Under the pieces are notes generated by a model. It worked only from the letters and a program-made list of their open reading frames with translations. It ran no database searches and was not told the DNA's origin. Of a stretch of 42,764 nt of DNA, positions 7,339 through 15,567 are shown in pieces. Every line of letters starts with the position of its first letter. Position 1 is the first letter of the stretch. The stretch is taken from IMG/VR virus record IMGVR_UViG_3300021964_006628, positions 1-42,764 of that record; one strand, given 5' to 3'. This DNA comes from a virus. Made by a program: the position numbers and the translations under genes.

Positions 7339-7367
7339 AGTATACACTAGGATTGTAGTGCTGTCAA
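7339..7367 (-). promoter_or_regulatory. Sigma70-type early promoter of the gp62-like gene
   Basis: Minus strand TTGACA (7367-7362), 17 nt, TATACT (7344-7339), then 6 nt (ATATGT) to ATG 7332. Predicts a transcript starting at the start codon. Confidence 0.8.
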
Positions 7368-7372
7368 GGTGT

Positions 7373-7597
7373 TTATGACAAGTCTGTAATTAATTCTTTA
7401 AGTTCGCCAACAGTTGTAATATTGTCTATAGCATCGTCGTCTATTTCAACATCAAATTCGGTTTCAAGTTCCATTACTATTTCGACAACACTAAGACTGT
7501 CTGCTCCCAGTTCCTCTACTAGCATTGAATCATTAGTAATGTCTGCACCTTTAACGCTAAGAATTTTTTCTAATATTTTATTTAATCTATCGTCCAT
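7373..7597 (-). CDS. Acyl carrier protein (74 aa)
   Basis: A complete ACP: MDDRLNKILEKILSVKG, then ELGADSLSVVEIVMELE, with the phosphopantetheine-accepting Ser34 in the ADSLS motif, and an acidic helix III region (DVEIDDDAIDNITTVGEL). ACPs carry acyl chains as thioesters on 4'-phosphopantetheine in fatty acid, lipid A, lipopeptide or polyketide synthesis; this one would need the host holo-ACP synthase. The start is ATG 7597: it lies 6 nt after a perfect -10 box. Nine in-frame codons upstream would overlap the promoter. It is a single-gene unit with its own promoter, 40 bp before the clamp-loader promoter. It could redirect host acylation, for example for envelope or glycan lipid changes (inference). 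Confidence 0.92.
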   Translation of the reverse strand: MDDRLNKILEKILSVKGADITNDSMLVEELGADSLSVVEIVMELETEFDVEIDDDAIDNITTVGELKELITDLS

Positions 7598-7603
7598 AAT
7601 ATT

Positions 7604-7632
7604 ATTATAACAAAAACAAAACAAGTTGTCAA
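7604..7632 (-). promoter_or_regulatory. Sigma70-type early promoter of the ACP gene
   Basis: Minus strand TTGACA (7632-7627), 17 nt, TATAAT (7609-7604), then AATATT and ATG 7597. Perfect consensus; same 6-nt gap to the start codon as the primase and gp62-like promoters. The -35 box overlaps the end of the upstream coiled-coil gene. Confidence 0.85.
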
Positions 7633-7835
7633 CTAGCTCTGTTTATTTTTACCTCCGATGTAAGCTCTCCAATTCGTTGAAAGGCTTTGTATTTTGCTTC
7701 TTCCAGTTGTCTTATCTCGTTGCGTAGTAATTTATTTTCAGATGTTAATTTTCTGCACTCATGGTTTAGTTTGATAAGTTCCCTACGTAGTTGTTCTTCT
7801 AGGGTATCGTTTAAGGATTCGTAATCAGTTTTCAT
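7629..7835 (-). CDS. Small coiled-coil protein (68 aa)
   Basis: A 68-aa, highly charged helix-only protein with heptad-like hydrophobic spacing throughout (LEEQLRRELIKLNHECRKL, ENKLLRNEIRQLEEAKY), so a parallel coiled-coil dimer is likely. No catalytic motif. Its start overlaps the preceding gene by 11 nt. Function unknown; it may be an adaptor. Confidence 0.6.
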   Translation of the reverse strand: MKTDYESLNDTLEEQLRRELIKLNHECRKLTSENKLLRNEIRQLEEAKYKAFQRIGELTSEVKINRAS

Positions 7836-8106
7836 TATTGTCTCGCAGTATATAGTATGTATTTACTAGTTTGGCTAACAATTTTTTTAAAGTAGGATTA
7901 TTTACACTACGCTCGCATAAATCTTTCCATTCACCGTAACTTAAAAACTCTCCTTTTGCTCTTGCAATGCCGGCAGGGTCTCCGCCAATTATCCATCTTG
8001 GTTTTGCATTATGAGGCGGGTCTCTATATCTTGCATATACTACGCCGTCAGCACGTTCATATATTAACGCTTCGTCTGGGATAAGTTTATTTTTTGATAG
8101 CGACAT
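7825..8106 (-). CDS. Conserved hypothetical phage protein (93 aa)
   Basis: Starts MSLSKNKLIPDEALIYERAD, followed by GVVYARYRDPPHNAKPRWI and IGGDPAGIARAKGEFLSYGEW. I recognise this Arg/Pro-rich composition from small proteins of marine T4-like phages; role unknown. ATG 8106 is used rather than the TTG at 8109. It overlaps the methyltransferase gene upstream by 20 nt and the coiled-coil gene downstream by 11 nt, so the genes are coupled. Confidence 0.65.
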   Translation of the reverse strand: MSLSKNKLIPDEALIYERADGVVYARYRDPPHNAKPRWIIGGDPAGIARAKGEFLSYGEWKDLCERSVNNPTLKKLLAKLVNTYYILRDNNEN

Positions 8107-8650
8107 CAAGTCTTCCTTTACTGTTTAATTTAGAATATTCTATTTTACCTAGAGAAGATATTTTACTAATCCACCAATCTTTGTTTTCTAAAATAAGATG
8201 TGCATTGCGCCCGTCTTCTAAAAATTTTCTAGCAGGCTGTGTATCTATTCTAAGCCATATAGATTTTGTAGCAAGACTATTAATGTGCTGTAATACATTA
8301 GACAAGTTTTCTGGTTCAATGTGTTCTAGTACATCGTTACAAAATACACACTCAAAGTTATCTTTAGTAATTTTGCTGAATTGTTTTACAGCAGGATCAT
8401 ATCCGTACCATTCTGACTGTGGAAACTTATTCTGCAAGTGTTCTAAAATATGTCCTTTGCCGCAGCCGTAATCTAGTATTGTTTTAGGATTCCATTTATT
8501 ATAGAAATGTAAAAACTTTCCTACGTTTTTTAATTTGCCGCCAAATCCCTGTTGACGTTTTTTGTCAACATGAACTTTTTGTAAAAGTTTTTTATAGGAA
8601 TCTGAAATTAGATTAGGATTCGGATCCAATTGTACGTCTCCAAATATCAT
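8087..8650 (-). CDS. Class I SAM methyltransferase (Methyltransf_11/12-like, 187 aa)
   Basis: Motif I is TILDYGCGKGHILEHL and the strand-2 acidic end is WYGYDP. CNDVLEHIEPENLSNVL is the classic post-IV D-V-L-E-H signature of small-molecule and sugar methyltransferases. The C-terminal half carries WLRIDTQPARKF. ATG 8650 (MIFGDVQ) is preferred to the upstream TTG. It overlaps the cupin gene by 38 nt, which suggests they act on the same pathway. Substrate unknown. Confidence 0.8.
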   Translation of the reverse strand: MIFGDVQLDPNPNLISDSYKKLLQKVHVDKKRQQGFGGKLKNVGKFLHFYNKWNPKTILDYGCGKGHILEHLQNKFPQSEWYGYDPAVKQFSKITKDNFECVFCNDVLEHIEPENLSNVLQHINSLATKSIWLRIDTQPARKFLEDGRNAHLILENKDWWISKISSLGKIEYSKLNSKGRLDVAIKK

Positions 8651-8963
8651 CGTGATTGAATTCTGCCCAGTAAAGTTCAAATGCTACTCCGTCCTCGACA
8701 CCTTCAAATTGATGAAACTTTCCTGGCTTAACTTGTGTAAAGTCGCCTGGTCCTAATATAGTTTCATCCACTAATCCGGTTTGTTCTTCGTCTTGCCAAA
8801 CTCGTACAATCATTTTTCCAGATTCAACATAGAAGCCATTCCATTTAAACTTATGCATATGTTCGGAACATTTATATCCTGCATTGTATTCAATCCTATG
8901 AAATTCTAATACACCGTTCTGATGTATTAATTCTGTTTGGCCCCAAATTTTTCCTGCTTTCAT
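8613..8963 (-). CDS. Cupin-domain protein (116 aa)
   Basis: A single-domain cupin. Motif 1 is seen as YKCSEHMHKFKWNGFYVESG (about residues 30-49), with two metal-ligand-type His and the closing Gly, and motif 2 as PGDFTQVKPGKFHQFEG (about 72-88) with the late His. Cupins of this size bind a metal and sugars or nucleotide-sugars as isomerases, epimerases or dioxygenases. A strong ribosome binding site (AAGGAG) lies 7 nt before the ATG. It resembles the cupin half of the 17007-17786 fusion. Precise reaction unknown. Confidence 0.8.
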   Translation of the reverse strand: MKAGKIWGQTELIHQNGVLEFHRIEYNAGYKCSEHMHKFKWNGFYVESGKMIVRVWQDEEQTGLVDETILGPGDFTQVKPGKFHQFEGVEDGVAFELYWAEFNHDDIWRRTIGSES

Positions 8964-8972
8964 TTTTACTCC

Positions 8973-9479
8973 TTATGTTAAAAGCGAATAATCAATTATT
9001 TCACTTTGTCTTGAAATATCTTTTACAAAATAAACGCAGTCTGGTTGTGACCCGTTTGTAAGAGGAACAGTTAGTAACTGACCATTCTTAAGTTTAGGAA
9101 AAAACCATTTTACATCATTGTAAAAGTTTATTATCTTTATATGTTTAAAATCTACTTTAAATCCCGTTAATGGGTTATAACAAAAAGCCTCAAAGCCACG
9201 ATCATTAATACTTGTAAGTGGTAGTACTTCTAGATCTAATCCACTGTAACCGTCGCCGACTACAATACTCCAATCAAGTGGCATAGTTACTTCGTGACCG
9301 CCAATATCTAAAACCATAGCCGGAGAACTAAACGATTCTAAGAATATCAAAGGTACAAAAAAGAAATCAGGGTCTTTAGGATCTGAATTATCTAGTACAC
9401 TGAATCGCACATCCTCGTCCAGTTCTTCTGGTAAGTCTTCCAGCATAAAACATTTATTTTCTAACGTTAAAATTTTCAT
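8973..9479 (-). CDS. Conserved hypothetical phage protein next to uvsW (168 aa)
   Basis: Features include MLEDLPEELDEDVRFSVLDN, DPDFFFVPLIFLESFSSPA, MPLDWSIVVGD and WFFPKLKNGQLLTVPLTNG, ending FVKDISRQSEIIDYS. It is acidic and beta-rich, with no signal peptide or membrane span. I recall a similar protein beside uvsW in marine T4-like phages, never assigned a function. It follows UvsW by 1 nt and precedes the cupin gene. Confidence 0.65.
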   Translation of the reverse strand: MKILTLENKCFMLEDLPEELDEDVRFSVLDNSDPKDPDFFFVPLIFLESFSSPAMVLDIGGHEVTMPLDWSIVVGDGYSGLDLEVLPLTSINDRGFEAFCYNPLTGFKVDFKHIKIINFYNDVKWFFPKLKNGQLLTVPLTNGSQPDCVYFVKDISRQSEIIDYSLLT

Positions 9480-9480
9480 A

Positions 9481-10944
9481 TTAATTCCAGTTTATTTTTT
9501 CTATTGTAAAGGGATATTGTGCTTCTTTATAGAATTTTTTTCGTTGAGTCAAATGTCGTTTTGCAAATTTGCACGTCGAAGTGATATCCCAAATTTGCAC
9601 AAAATCTTTGTCTTTTGCCTTTCTTACGCCTCTGCCTATACTTTGTATTACCCTGACAAAACTTTTGCCAGGCTCAATGAGAACAAGATTAAAAATACGC
9701 GGTATGTTAATACCAACAGACGCGACCCCGTATGTTGCGATAACCACGTGGTTAGTTCCTTCATTGATTTCATCATAAGCATCTTTCCTATCTTTTAATT
9801 TTACATCTCCCTTTACAAATACTGATCCTGGGATTAGTTGTTGTAATTTCTCGCCTGCACTAATTCTGTCCACAAGAATTAGAGTGTTGCCTGATTGTTT
9901 TACATTGGTTAATAGTTTTGCAATATATTCTATTCTTGCATCATCAGTTACTAGATATTTTAGTTCTGACTGATAGTCTCTATGTTCTACTACATCTAGC
10001 AATTGACATATGTTAACATGACACTGAGCAAGTACACCTTTGTCTTGTAATTCTTTTGCTGTTATATTACCAATAACAGGACCCAAACTTGCATGAATTG
10101 ATTCAAACTCAAATCGTTCTTTAGGCACTGTTCCTGTTAGTCCCCAGCGTATAGGTGCATTTTTTAAATTACGTGTAAGTAAATTCTTTAACACTTCTGC
10201 TTTAGCTTGGTGTACTTCGTCAACAATAATTGTACTAACACCTTCTAAAAATTCTGCCAAGCTCAATACATCCTCATAGTTTTTACTTTTCTTATCTAGT
10301 ATGTTTAGACTTTGCCAAGTGCATATTGTGTGCGTCTTGCCTATTTCTTTTCTATCGCCAAAGTATACACCGACATCCAACCCGCAGTTAATATAATCTT
10401 CTTCTGTTTGTGTTACTAATGATTTGTTTGGTACAATAACAAGACTGCGGCCATAGTCTTCAGTGATATGACTTAGTGTGGCTGTGGTAATTGTTTTACC
10501 TGCTCCTGTTGCAATCTCTTGTAAACTTTGTGGATTGTTTAAAAAGTTATTAATTGCTTCTACTTGGTAGTCACGTAGAATAATATCTTCGCCTTCTGCT
10601 GGATGTCCCTTGGGCCATACAACGCCCTGATCCTTCCAATAGTTTTCTGTTACTGGAGTAAAGTTTAGTTTAACTGGGTGTCGCCTGTCTTCTATGTCTG
10701 CAATTTCTACACCGTTTTGATTTAATATTTCACAAATAGTATCAAGATGATTAACATATCCAGTACCGCCAATTCCAAAGAATGCAACTTTACCATCCCA
10801 TCTACCTAACTTATACTGGGGCATATATCGTGCATAAGGAACTTCAAACTTTAGTGAGTTTGCTATTTTACGCCGTATCTCAACCGGCAGTCCTTCTAAT
10901 TTTACGTTTACTTCGTCTTCAACAATTATTCTACAGCTAGTCAT
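9481..10944 (-). CDS. uvsW: UvsW-type SF2 DNA/RNA helicase
   Basis: 487 aa. An N-terminal DNA-binding region (about 1-110) includes PQYKLGRWDGKVAFFG. The helicase core has ATGAGKT (146-152, Walker A), VDEVHQ (241-246, motif II, DEVH box), LTGTVP (motif III, about 274-279) and IQSIGRGVRKAKD (motif VI, near 445). UvsW unwinds branched intermediates and R-loops, driving the switch from origin- to recombination-dependent replication in T4. The length matches T4 UvsW (about 500). The start ATG overlaps the upstream stop (ATGA) with GAGG nearby, so it is translationally coupled to 10941-12176. Confidence 0.93.
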   Translation of the reverse strand: MTSCRIIVEDEVNVKLEGLPVEIRRKIANSLKFEVPYARYMPQYKLGRWDGKVAFFGIGGTGYVNHLDTICEILNQNGVEIADIEDRRHPVKLNFTPVTENYWKDQGVVWPKGHPAEGEDIILRDYQVEAINNFLNNPQSLQEIATGAGKTITTATLSHITEDYGRSLVIVPNKSLVTQTEEDYINCGLDVGVYFGDRKEIGKTHTICTWQSLNILDKKSKNYEDVLSLAEFLEGVSTIIVDEVHQAKAEVLKNLLTRNLKNAPIRWGLTGTVPKERFEFESIHASLGPVIGNITAKELQDKGVLAQCHVNICQLLDVVEHRDYQSELKYLVTDDARIEYIAKLLTNVKQSGNTLILVDRISAGEKLQQLIPGSVFVKGDVKLKDRKDAYDEINEGTNHVVIATYGVASVGINIPRIFNLVLIEPGKSFVRVIQSIGRGVRKAKDKDFVQIWDITSTCKFAKRHLTQRKKFYKEAQYPFTIEKINWN

Positions 10945-12176
10945 AGTTCCTCTATTGATGTTGTAAACTGACCCCTTCGTGTGCCTGCACCAAACTGCAT
11001 AATTGGGCTTTTGTCAGTATCGTAATGTATAATCATATCATGTCCGTCAAGATAAGATTGTACTCTATTATTATGTCTATTGCTCCTTAGGCATAATACA
11101 GTTTCAGCAGTAAAGGTAGACTTAATTAAAGGTTTTGAAATCTTATTACCACTAATATACACTATTTTTGTATTTTTTGCAATCGGATTATTTAATGCTT
11201 TTTCTTTTACAAATAAATTAAAAGCTTCGCCTTCTTGATGTGTATTATCTAATCTAAACATTACTGAACAATCTTCATTTGCTATAATATTTCTAAAAGC
11301 AGTATAACTAAACAAAAGATGGTCGTACGCTTCGTGTTCGGGTATAACTACAAGGAGCGGAAATCTATTTAATTCTAGTAAAGATTTTACAACAGCATCT
11401 AATTTATAATTATTAGAATTAATAAAAATATTACTTTTTGTCCGGTCAAGTATTTTTGTAGTAAGGTTGGTTAAATTTTTATAATTAGATGCTAATATTT
11501 GAGAATCAAAATTGTCTAAACCTAAAAGTTGTTGCCTGTCTTTAAATATGTATAAATTTTCTTCATTGGGCATACCATAATTTTCAGCAATATAATTCAT
11601 AGTAGACTGAGGGATGTTTTTAATTTCTAAGTTATATATTCCAGGAACATATTTTTCTTTTTCATTTAATATTTTTTCTACTTTTTTGCTATAGGTAATT
11701 ATTTCTTTATCTATCGCAAAATCTTTTTTTCCAAAGATCTTTACTATAGTGTAAGCAGTTATTTCGTCAATATCAAAATCGTGTTCATGCGTGGAATATT
11801 TTCTATACCCATTTGAAACTTCTTTTACTTTTTCAAGATCTATAATTAATTTTTTTGAAAAAGGAAATCGTATTCGAATTATTGGTCCGTGATCTTCTTC
11901 TATAATTTTAACAAACTTATCTCTATTAATAGAGCGCAACGGCATACGTAGATTTAATTTGTCAATCTCTATACCATTTAATTGATCTGCATACATAGAA
12001 AGTTTAGTTTTTACAAGGTCAAGTTGGCGGTCAGTATATGCCATGCCGTTGTATGTTTGTTTGGCGAGTGAATATATTAAACTAACATCAGACTTGTTGA
12101 TGTCAAATTTATTTTGAGCACTATAGATATTAGACTGAAGTCCTGCAAGAACTTCAATACAATCTTCGTATGTCAC
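10941..12176 (-). CDS. Unknown 411-aa protein coupled to UvsW, GTG start
   Basis: The start is GTG 12176 with AAGGAG 6 nt upstream, so MTYEDCIEVLAGLQ is the N-terminus. The first 60 residues carry AKQTYNGMAYTDRQLDLVKTKL, a pattern I have seen at the N-termini of phage proteins of unknown role. The middle is Lys/Ile/Asn rich. The end (LLVVIPEHEAYDHLLF, TKIVYISGNKISKPLI, HDMIIHYDTD) alternates strands and helices like a RecA-type or Rossmann domain, but no Walker motif is visible. Its own sigma70 promoter lies just upstream, and its stop overlaps the UvsW start. It may be a partner of UvsW (inference). Confidence 0.65.
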   Translation of the reverse strand: MTYEDCIEVLAGLQSNIYSAQNKFDINKSDVSLIYSLAKQTYNGMAYTDRQLDLVKTKLSMYADQLNGIEIDKLNLRMPLRSINRDKFVKIIEEDHGPIIRIRFPFSKKLIIDLEKVKEVSNGYRKYSTHEHDFDIDEITAYTIVKIFGKKDFAIDKEIITYSKKVEKILNEKEKYVPGIYNLEIKNIPQSTMNYIAENYGMPNEENLYIFKDRQQLLGLDNFDSQILASNYKNLTNLTTKILDRTKSNIFINSNNYKLDAVVKSLLELNRFPLLVVIPEHEAYDHLLFSYTAFRNIIANEDCSVMFRLDNTHQEGEAFNLFVKEKALNNPIAKNTKIVYISGNKISKPLIKSTFTAETVLCLRSNRHNNRVQSYLDGHDMIIHYDTDKSPIMQFGAGTRRGQFTTSIEEL

Positions 12177-12200
12177 TAGATTCTCCTTACTGTATAAACA

Positions 12201-12229
12201 ATTATACGTTAAGTAAGTTGATTTGTCAA
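12201..12229 (-). promoter_or_regulatory. Sigma70-type early promoter of the 10941-12176/uvsW operon
   Basis: Minus strand TTGACA (12229-12224), 17 nt, TATAAT (12206-12201). Here the start codon is 25 nt beyond the -10 box and a good AAGGAG ribosome binding site is present, unlike the leaderless class. The -10 lies in an inverted repeat GTATAA-TTGT-TTATAC. The -35 box overlaps the end of the upstream gene. Confidence 0.85.
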
Positions 12230-13084
12230 GTGTTTTAGCGGTATGCCTTGGGAAATTTCATCTATTGTGTATTCGGTGTGAGCATAATCATTCAGCCATT
12301 GCTGCCTGTCTGGCTTCAGCGGTTCATTAATAGTACTGAAATCTTTGTTGCCAACATCGTATGCTAAACTGCTTGGTCCAACAAATACTGGTATTCCTTT
12401 TATTACTGCTTGAACGGCAGGATTACTACTCCAATTTACAACAGCCCAGGCATTGTCAAATACAAGATCAAAGTCGTCATATGTTCCTGGCAACTTTTTA
12501 GGAACTTGTCTTTCTACATATTGATTGCCCTTTGGTAACGCTGGCACCGGACATCGCGGGTGTGTTCTAACTACAATCAAACGTTTTGTATATTTACGTA
12601 TTTGAGATATTGTGTCAACCACCCAAGAGGCTATGGGTGGCATATCTCGCCATTGTTCGCTCTTATCGTGTTGTGTACATATTAATATGCACCCGGTATA
12701 ATTAGTCTTCCAAGGTTCTAATTTTAACCCAAGACTATCAGCACGACTGCTATCTCTAGTGCCATGCCCAAAATAAGCATCTCGATTAATTCCATTTAAT
12801 CCTACCTTCCATGTTGTTCCTCGTTTAATACCGCCCACTTCTAACACAATAACTGGCCGGCTTGCTAGACGATTTTGCTCCCATACCGTCTTGTTCTTTG
12901 CCATTCTTCCATGCCATAGTACACTCCATATAACAGCAACATCGTAATTATTATAATGACTACCAACCTTATAAGGCTCATTATATATTACAGTATGACC
13001 TGCGTCTATAACACTTTTAGCAAATGCTTCAAAGACTGGTTTAGAATTTAAAGCACCATAGTCTGTGTATAAGCAAAAAATCAT
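12209..13084 (-). CDS. Glycosyltransferase-like (capsule-synthesis/GT-B type) protein, paralogue 1
   Basis: 291 aa. C-terminal features are IVVRTHPRCP (about residues 170-179), NAWAVVNWSSNPAVQAVIKG (216-235) and IPVFVGPSSLAYDVGN, the HP...S(N)...G-P layout of CMP-Kdo-dependent and capsule-type GT-B enzymes. The N-terminus starts MIFCLYTDYGALNSKP, Rossmann-like. The products of 14647-15567 and 15564-16337 share the RKYT-R-IVVR block, the NS-P-V-SAI-G-PVF block and the PDRQQW tail, so the three are paralogues. It is linked by an ATGA overlap to the GT-A gene upstream and is the last gene of the glycan operon before the next promoter. Donor and acceptor unknown. Confidence 0.7.
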   Translation of the reverse strand: MIFCLYTDYGALNSKPVFEAFAKSVIDAGHTVIYNEPYKVGSHYNNYDVAVIWSVLWHGRMAKNKTVWEQNRLASRPVIVLEVGGIKRGTTWKVGLNGINRDAYFGHGTRDSSRADSLGLKLEPWKTNYTGCILICTQHDKSEQWRDMPPIASWVVDTISQIRKYTKRLIVVRTHPRCPVPALPKGNQYVERQVPKKLPGTYDDFDLVFDNAWAVVNWSSNPAVQAVIKGIPVFVGPSSLAYDVGNKDFSTINEPLKPDRQQWLNDYAHTEYTIDEISQGIPLKHLTNQLT

Positions 13085-13830
13085 TCTTCATCTGCATCTG
13101 CAAACTCTTCCTCAAACGCACTTTGATCAATTCTATTTTTAAGACTTGATTTAAAATGCTGCATATAAGGAGCCATAACACTACGAGACATTGGCGTTTT
13201 ATGCCCTCCAGGATTTAGATCCAACATCTTTGCACCTTCCTGTTCTAAGATTCGAACAGTTTCTCCATACACTTCTCCGTCATAGAATCTACGCAAACGT
13301 AAGCCACCGTCGTTGTTATATAGATCCATATACACTTCTTTAAATCTTTCAAACATAGGATGTTTTTTGTTTAATACAAAAAATCCTGTTTCACAACTAA
13401 AGGAACGCCTGTCTGGATCATCGTCGCTGGGCCAATTATGCCATACACCAAAGTGTGTACTTAGTACGTCGGACGGTGCTACTAATTCAAGCATCTGTCT
13501 TGGAATTGCTTGTTTAACAACGCAATCTGCATCAATCCACATTAAGCGTTCAGTCTTAAGCCATTCCATTGCGTGTATTATACTATACGCCTTTTTTGAA
13601 AATTGTTTAATACGTCTGTTGTCATGTCTAACTTGAAATTTATCGTAATCTTTGGACAAGTTCCAGCCCATTGAGTGAACTGTTTTTACTTTTACTTCAA
13701 AGCCGTCCTCGTTGTAAACATATAAAGGTAGTATGCCATCCCAGTTTGCTTTATAACTGCGTAGCATATTTCTTCCTATATTATTGTAGTATGTTTTATC
13801 CATACTTGTAATGGCAGCATATTTTATCAT
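13081..13830 (-). CDS. GT-A type glycosyltransferase (249 aa)
   Basis: N-terminal IKYAAITSMDKTYYNNIGRN is the beta1 region of a nucleotide-sugar-binding fold. FSKKAYSIIHAM precedes RLMWIDADCVV (about 95-105), whose D-A-D is the DxD metal/UDP-sugar motif. SCETGFFVLNKKHPMFERF is a typical acceptor-side segment. The same layout (AHKVYSIFHC...VMWMDADM) is in the next gene, so the two are diverged tandem paralogues. GGAG precedes the ATG. The acidic tail EEEFADADEE is unusual. Acts in the cytoplasm, probably on a lipid-linked or LPS acceptor. Confidence 0.75.
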   Translation of the reverse strand: MIKYAAITSMDKTYYNNIGRNMLRSYKANWDGILPLYVYNEDGFEVKVKTVHSMGWNLSKDYDKFQVRHDNRRIKQFSKKAYSIIHAMEWLKTERLMWIDADCVVKQAIPRQMLELVAPSDVLSTHFGVWHNWPSDDDPDRRSFSCETGFFVLNKKHPMFERFKEVYMDLYNNDGGLRLRRFYDGEVYGETVRILEQEGAKMLDLNPGGHKTPMSRSVMAPYMQHFKSSLKNRIDQSAFEEEFADADEE

Positions 13831-13831
13831 G

Positions 13832-14650
13832 TTATCTCCAATAAGCCTCTGATCTAGGCTGTAATAAATCTTTTTGCATACTTTTTCCTAACCGCTTACG
13901 GCCTCCCTTTAGGTGATCTAAATATTTCCCCCAATCGCAATTTATAAGAGGATGTCCTTCACCTACAACTAAGCCTTCAGCCCAATTACAACATACCGGT
14001 TGTGTCATTCGACGTACTTGTTCAAATACAAAACTATCATGCCATTCATCCATTGTAAATATTCCTTGCTCTGCATTTTCATATGCCCATTCAAATTTCT
14101 TTAAAAAACTTTGTCCACCTACAGATTTTAGATTAATTGTGTATAACCCGCACTCTGGCCATTTACGTTCTCTTCCGACATAACATAAGTCTGCATTTTC
14201 AGGTATCATAGCAGATACTTCATCGTATGTAATTGGACTATGACACAACATATCTGCGTCCATCCACATTACTATATCAGCATCGGTGTGTTTTGCACAA
14301 TGAAAAATAGAATAAACTTTGTGTGCAAATCTTACAGCGTCCCACTTAAATCCCTTGCCAGCATCTTTTCTTTTTCCCCTTACAGGATCTCTGCTAACAT
14401 CACCGTTAGCATACGGAACCTTGCCCCATTTCTTTTTGAATTGTACAAGTTTAGGCACACTAGTATTCATATCGAACATTTCTATACGTTCGTGGTAATG
14501 TTCTTTTAATCTTGGATTGCACTCTTCTGGATATATCCACAACTTGATTTCTGCTGGCCAGTTTTCCATATAAGAATCAATCATTTTTTGAGCATATTCT
14601 GATAGTCCTCGTCTATTAAACGTAGTAACTACACTAATTTTTCTTGTCAT
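13832..14650 (-). CDS. GT-A type glycosyltransferase (272 aa)
   Basis: Starts MTRKISVVTTFNRRGLSEYA. AHKVYSIFHCAKHTDADIV is followed by MWMDADMLCHSP with the DxD motif, and CGLYTINLKSVGGQSFLKKF and MDEWHDSFVFEQ follow. ATG 14650 is chosen over 14674 because AAGGGA lies 6 nt before it and it overlaps the upstream stop by 4 nt (ATGA). Closest relative in the window is the 13081-13830 product. Substrates cannot be told from the sequence. Confidence 0.75.
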   Translation of the reverse strand: MTRKISVVTTFNRRGLSEYAQKMIDSYMENWPAEIKLWIYPEECNPRLKEHYHERIEMFDMNTSVPKLVQFKKKWGKVPYANGDVSRDPVRGKRKDAGKGFKWDAVRFAHKVYSIFHCAKHTDADIVMWMDADMLCHSPITYDEVSAMIPENADLCYVGRERKWPECGLYTINLKSVGGQSFLKKFEWAYENAEQGIFTMDEWHDSFVFEQVRRMTQPVCCNWAEGLVVGEGHPLINCDWGKYLDHLKGGRKRLGKSMQKDLLQPRSEAYWR

Positions 14651-15567
14651 ACGTAATCCCTTATTATATTCCATGCAGTACCATCTTGAAGATCTTGGAA
14701 ATTAAAATGGGACATTGATATTTTTTCTATCCATTCTTGCCTCTCTGGCCTGTTAGGATTTTCTATGTTTGATAAATTTGTATTAGCAATATCTGCTGCT
14801 TGACTTTTACGATAATCAGGGTCTGTTACAAAAACAGGAACACCTTCAATTGCACTAGCGACTCCTGGACTGCTATTATATGTAACAGTTGCCCAGGCGT
14901 TGTGTAAGTCTGCTTGGATAGTAGACTGTGTACTTATTGACACACCTGGATAAGCGGGTAGTTTCAAATACTCTCGAACTTTTCCGTCGCCTGGATGTGG
15001 TCGTACTACAATAGGTCTGTTAGTATGTTTGCGTATGTCTGCTATAGTTCTATTTAACCAGTCCATTACAGGGACACCTCCCATACTCCATCCTTTGTTT
15101 CTTTGTAAACATATAAGAATATGCTCTCCTTTTGTGCGCCACGGCTGAAGTGAAACATTTAAATCTGAACTTATTTTTTTCCATCTTGCCGGATCTACAC
15201 GGTCGGTAAAATATATACCAGTAGTTGGAAAAACATCATTTAGGCTGAAACGTAAATAGTGCAATGGATTGCCAGGCGTTTTGTATAAAAATAAATTACT
15301 GTCAATAGCAATAGTGTGTTTTCCTGCTGCTCTTTGGTTTGTAATTATGTGTCTACGAAAACTTAGATGAGGAACACGTTGACTTCCTTCGTGTACCCAT
15401 CCTTGTATAACTGCAAGATCACTTGGACGATAATCCATGTCTGAAATTAAATTACACACAGCCTCTTTTCGGTCTACGCCGGCATAAAAAAACTTTAAGA
15501 CATCAATTTTTTCTTTTTTATTATTCTTAGGAGGTATCCCTGCCAAATATACTCTTACTGATTTCAT
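14647..15567 (-). CDS. Glycosyltransferase-like (GT-B, capsule type) protein, paralogue 2
   Basis: 306 aa. DIRKHTNRPIVVRPHPGD (the HP motif), LHNAWATVTYNSSPGVASAI (donor-site Ser-Ser-Pro segment) and EGVPVFVTDPDYRKSQAADI are present, followed by NRPERQEWIEKISMSHFNFQ. Each matches a block of paralogues 1 and 3. The N-terminus (MKSVRVYLAGIPPKNNKKEK) is its own. The HP motif and double Ser are intact, so it is likely active. It overlaps its neighbours on both sides by 4 nt. Confidence 0.7.
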   Translation of the reverse strand: MKSVRVYLAGIPPKNNKKEKIDVLKFFYAGVDRKEAVCNLISDMDYRPSDLAVIQGWVHEGSQRVPHLSFRRHIITNQRAAGKHTIAIDSNLFLYKTPGNPLHYLRFSLNDVFPTTGIYFTDRVDPARWKKISSDLNVSLQPWRTKGEHILICLQRNKGWSMGGVPVMDWLNRTIADIRKHTNRPIVVRPHPGDGKVREYLKLPAYPGVSISTQSTIQADLHNAWATVTYNSSPGVASAIEGVPVFVTDPDYRKSQAADIANTNLSNIENPNRPERQEWIEKISMSHFNFQDLQDGTAWNIIRDYV

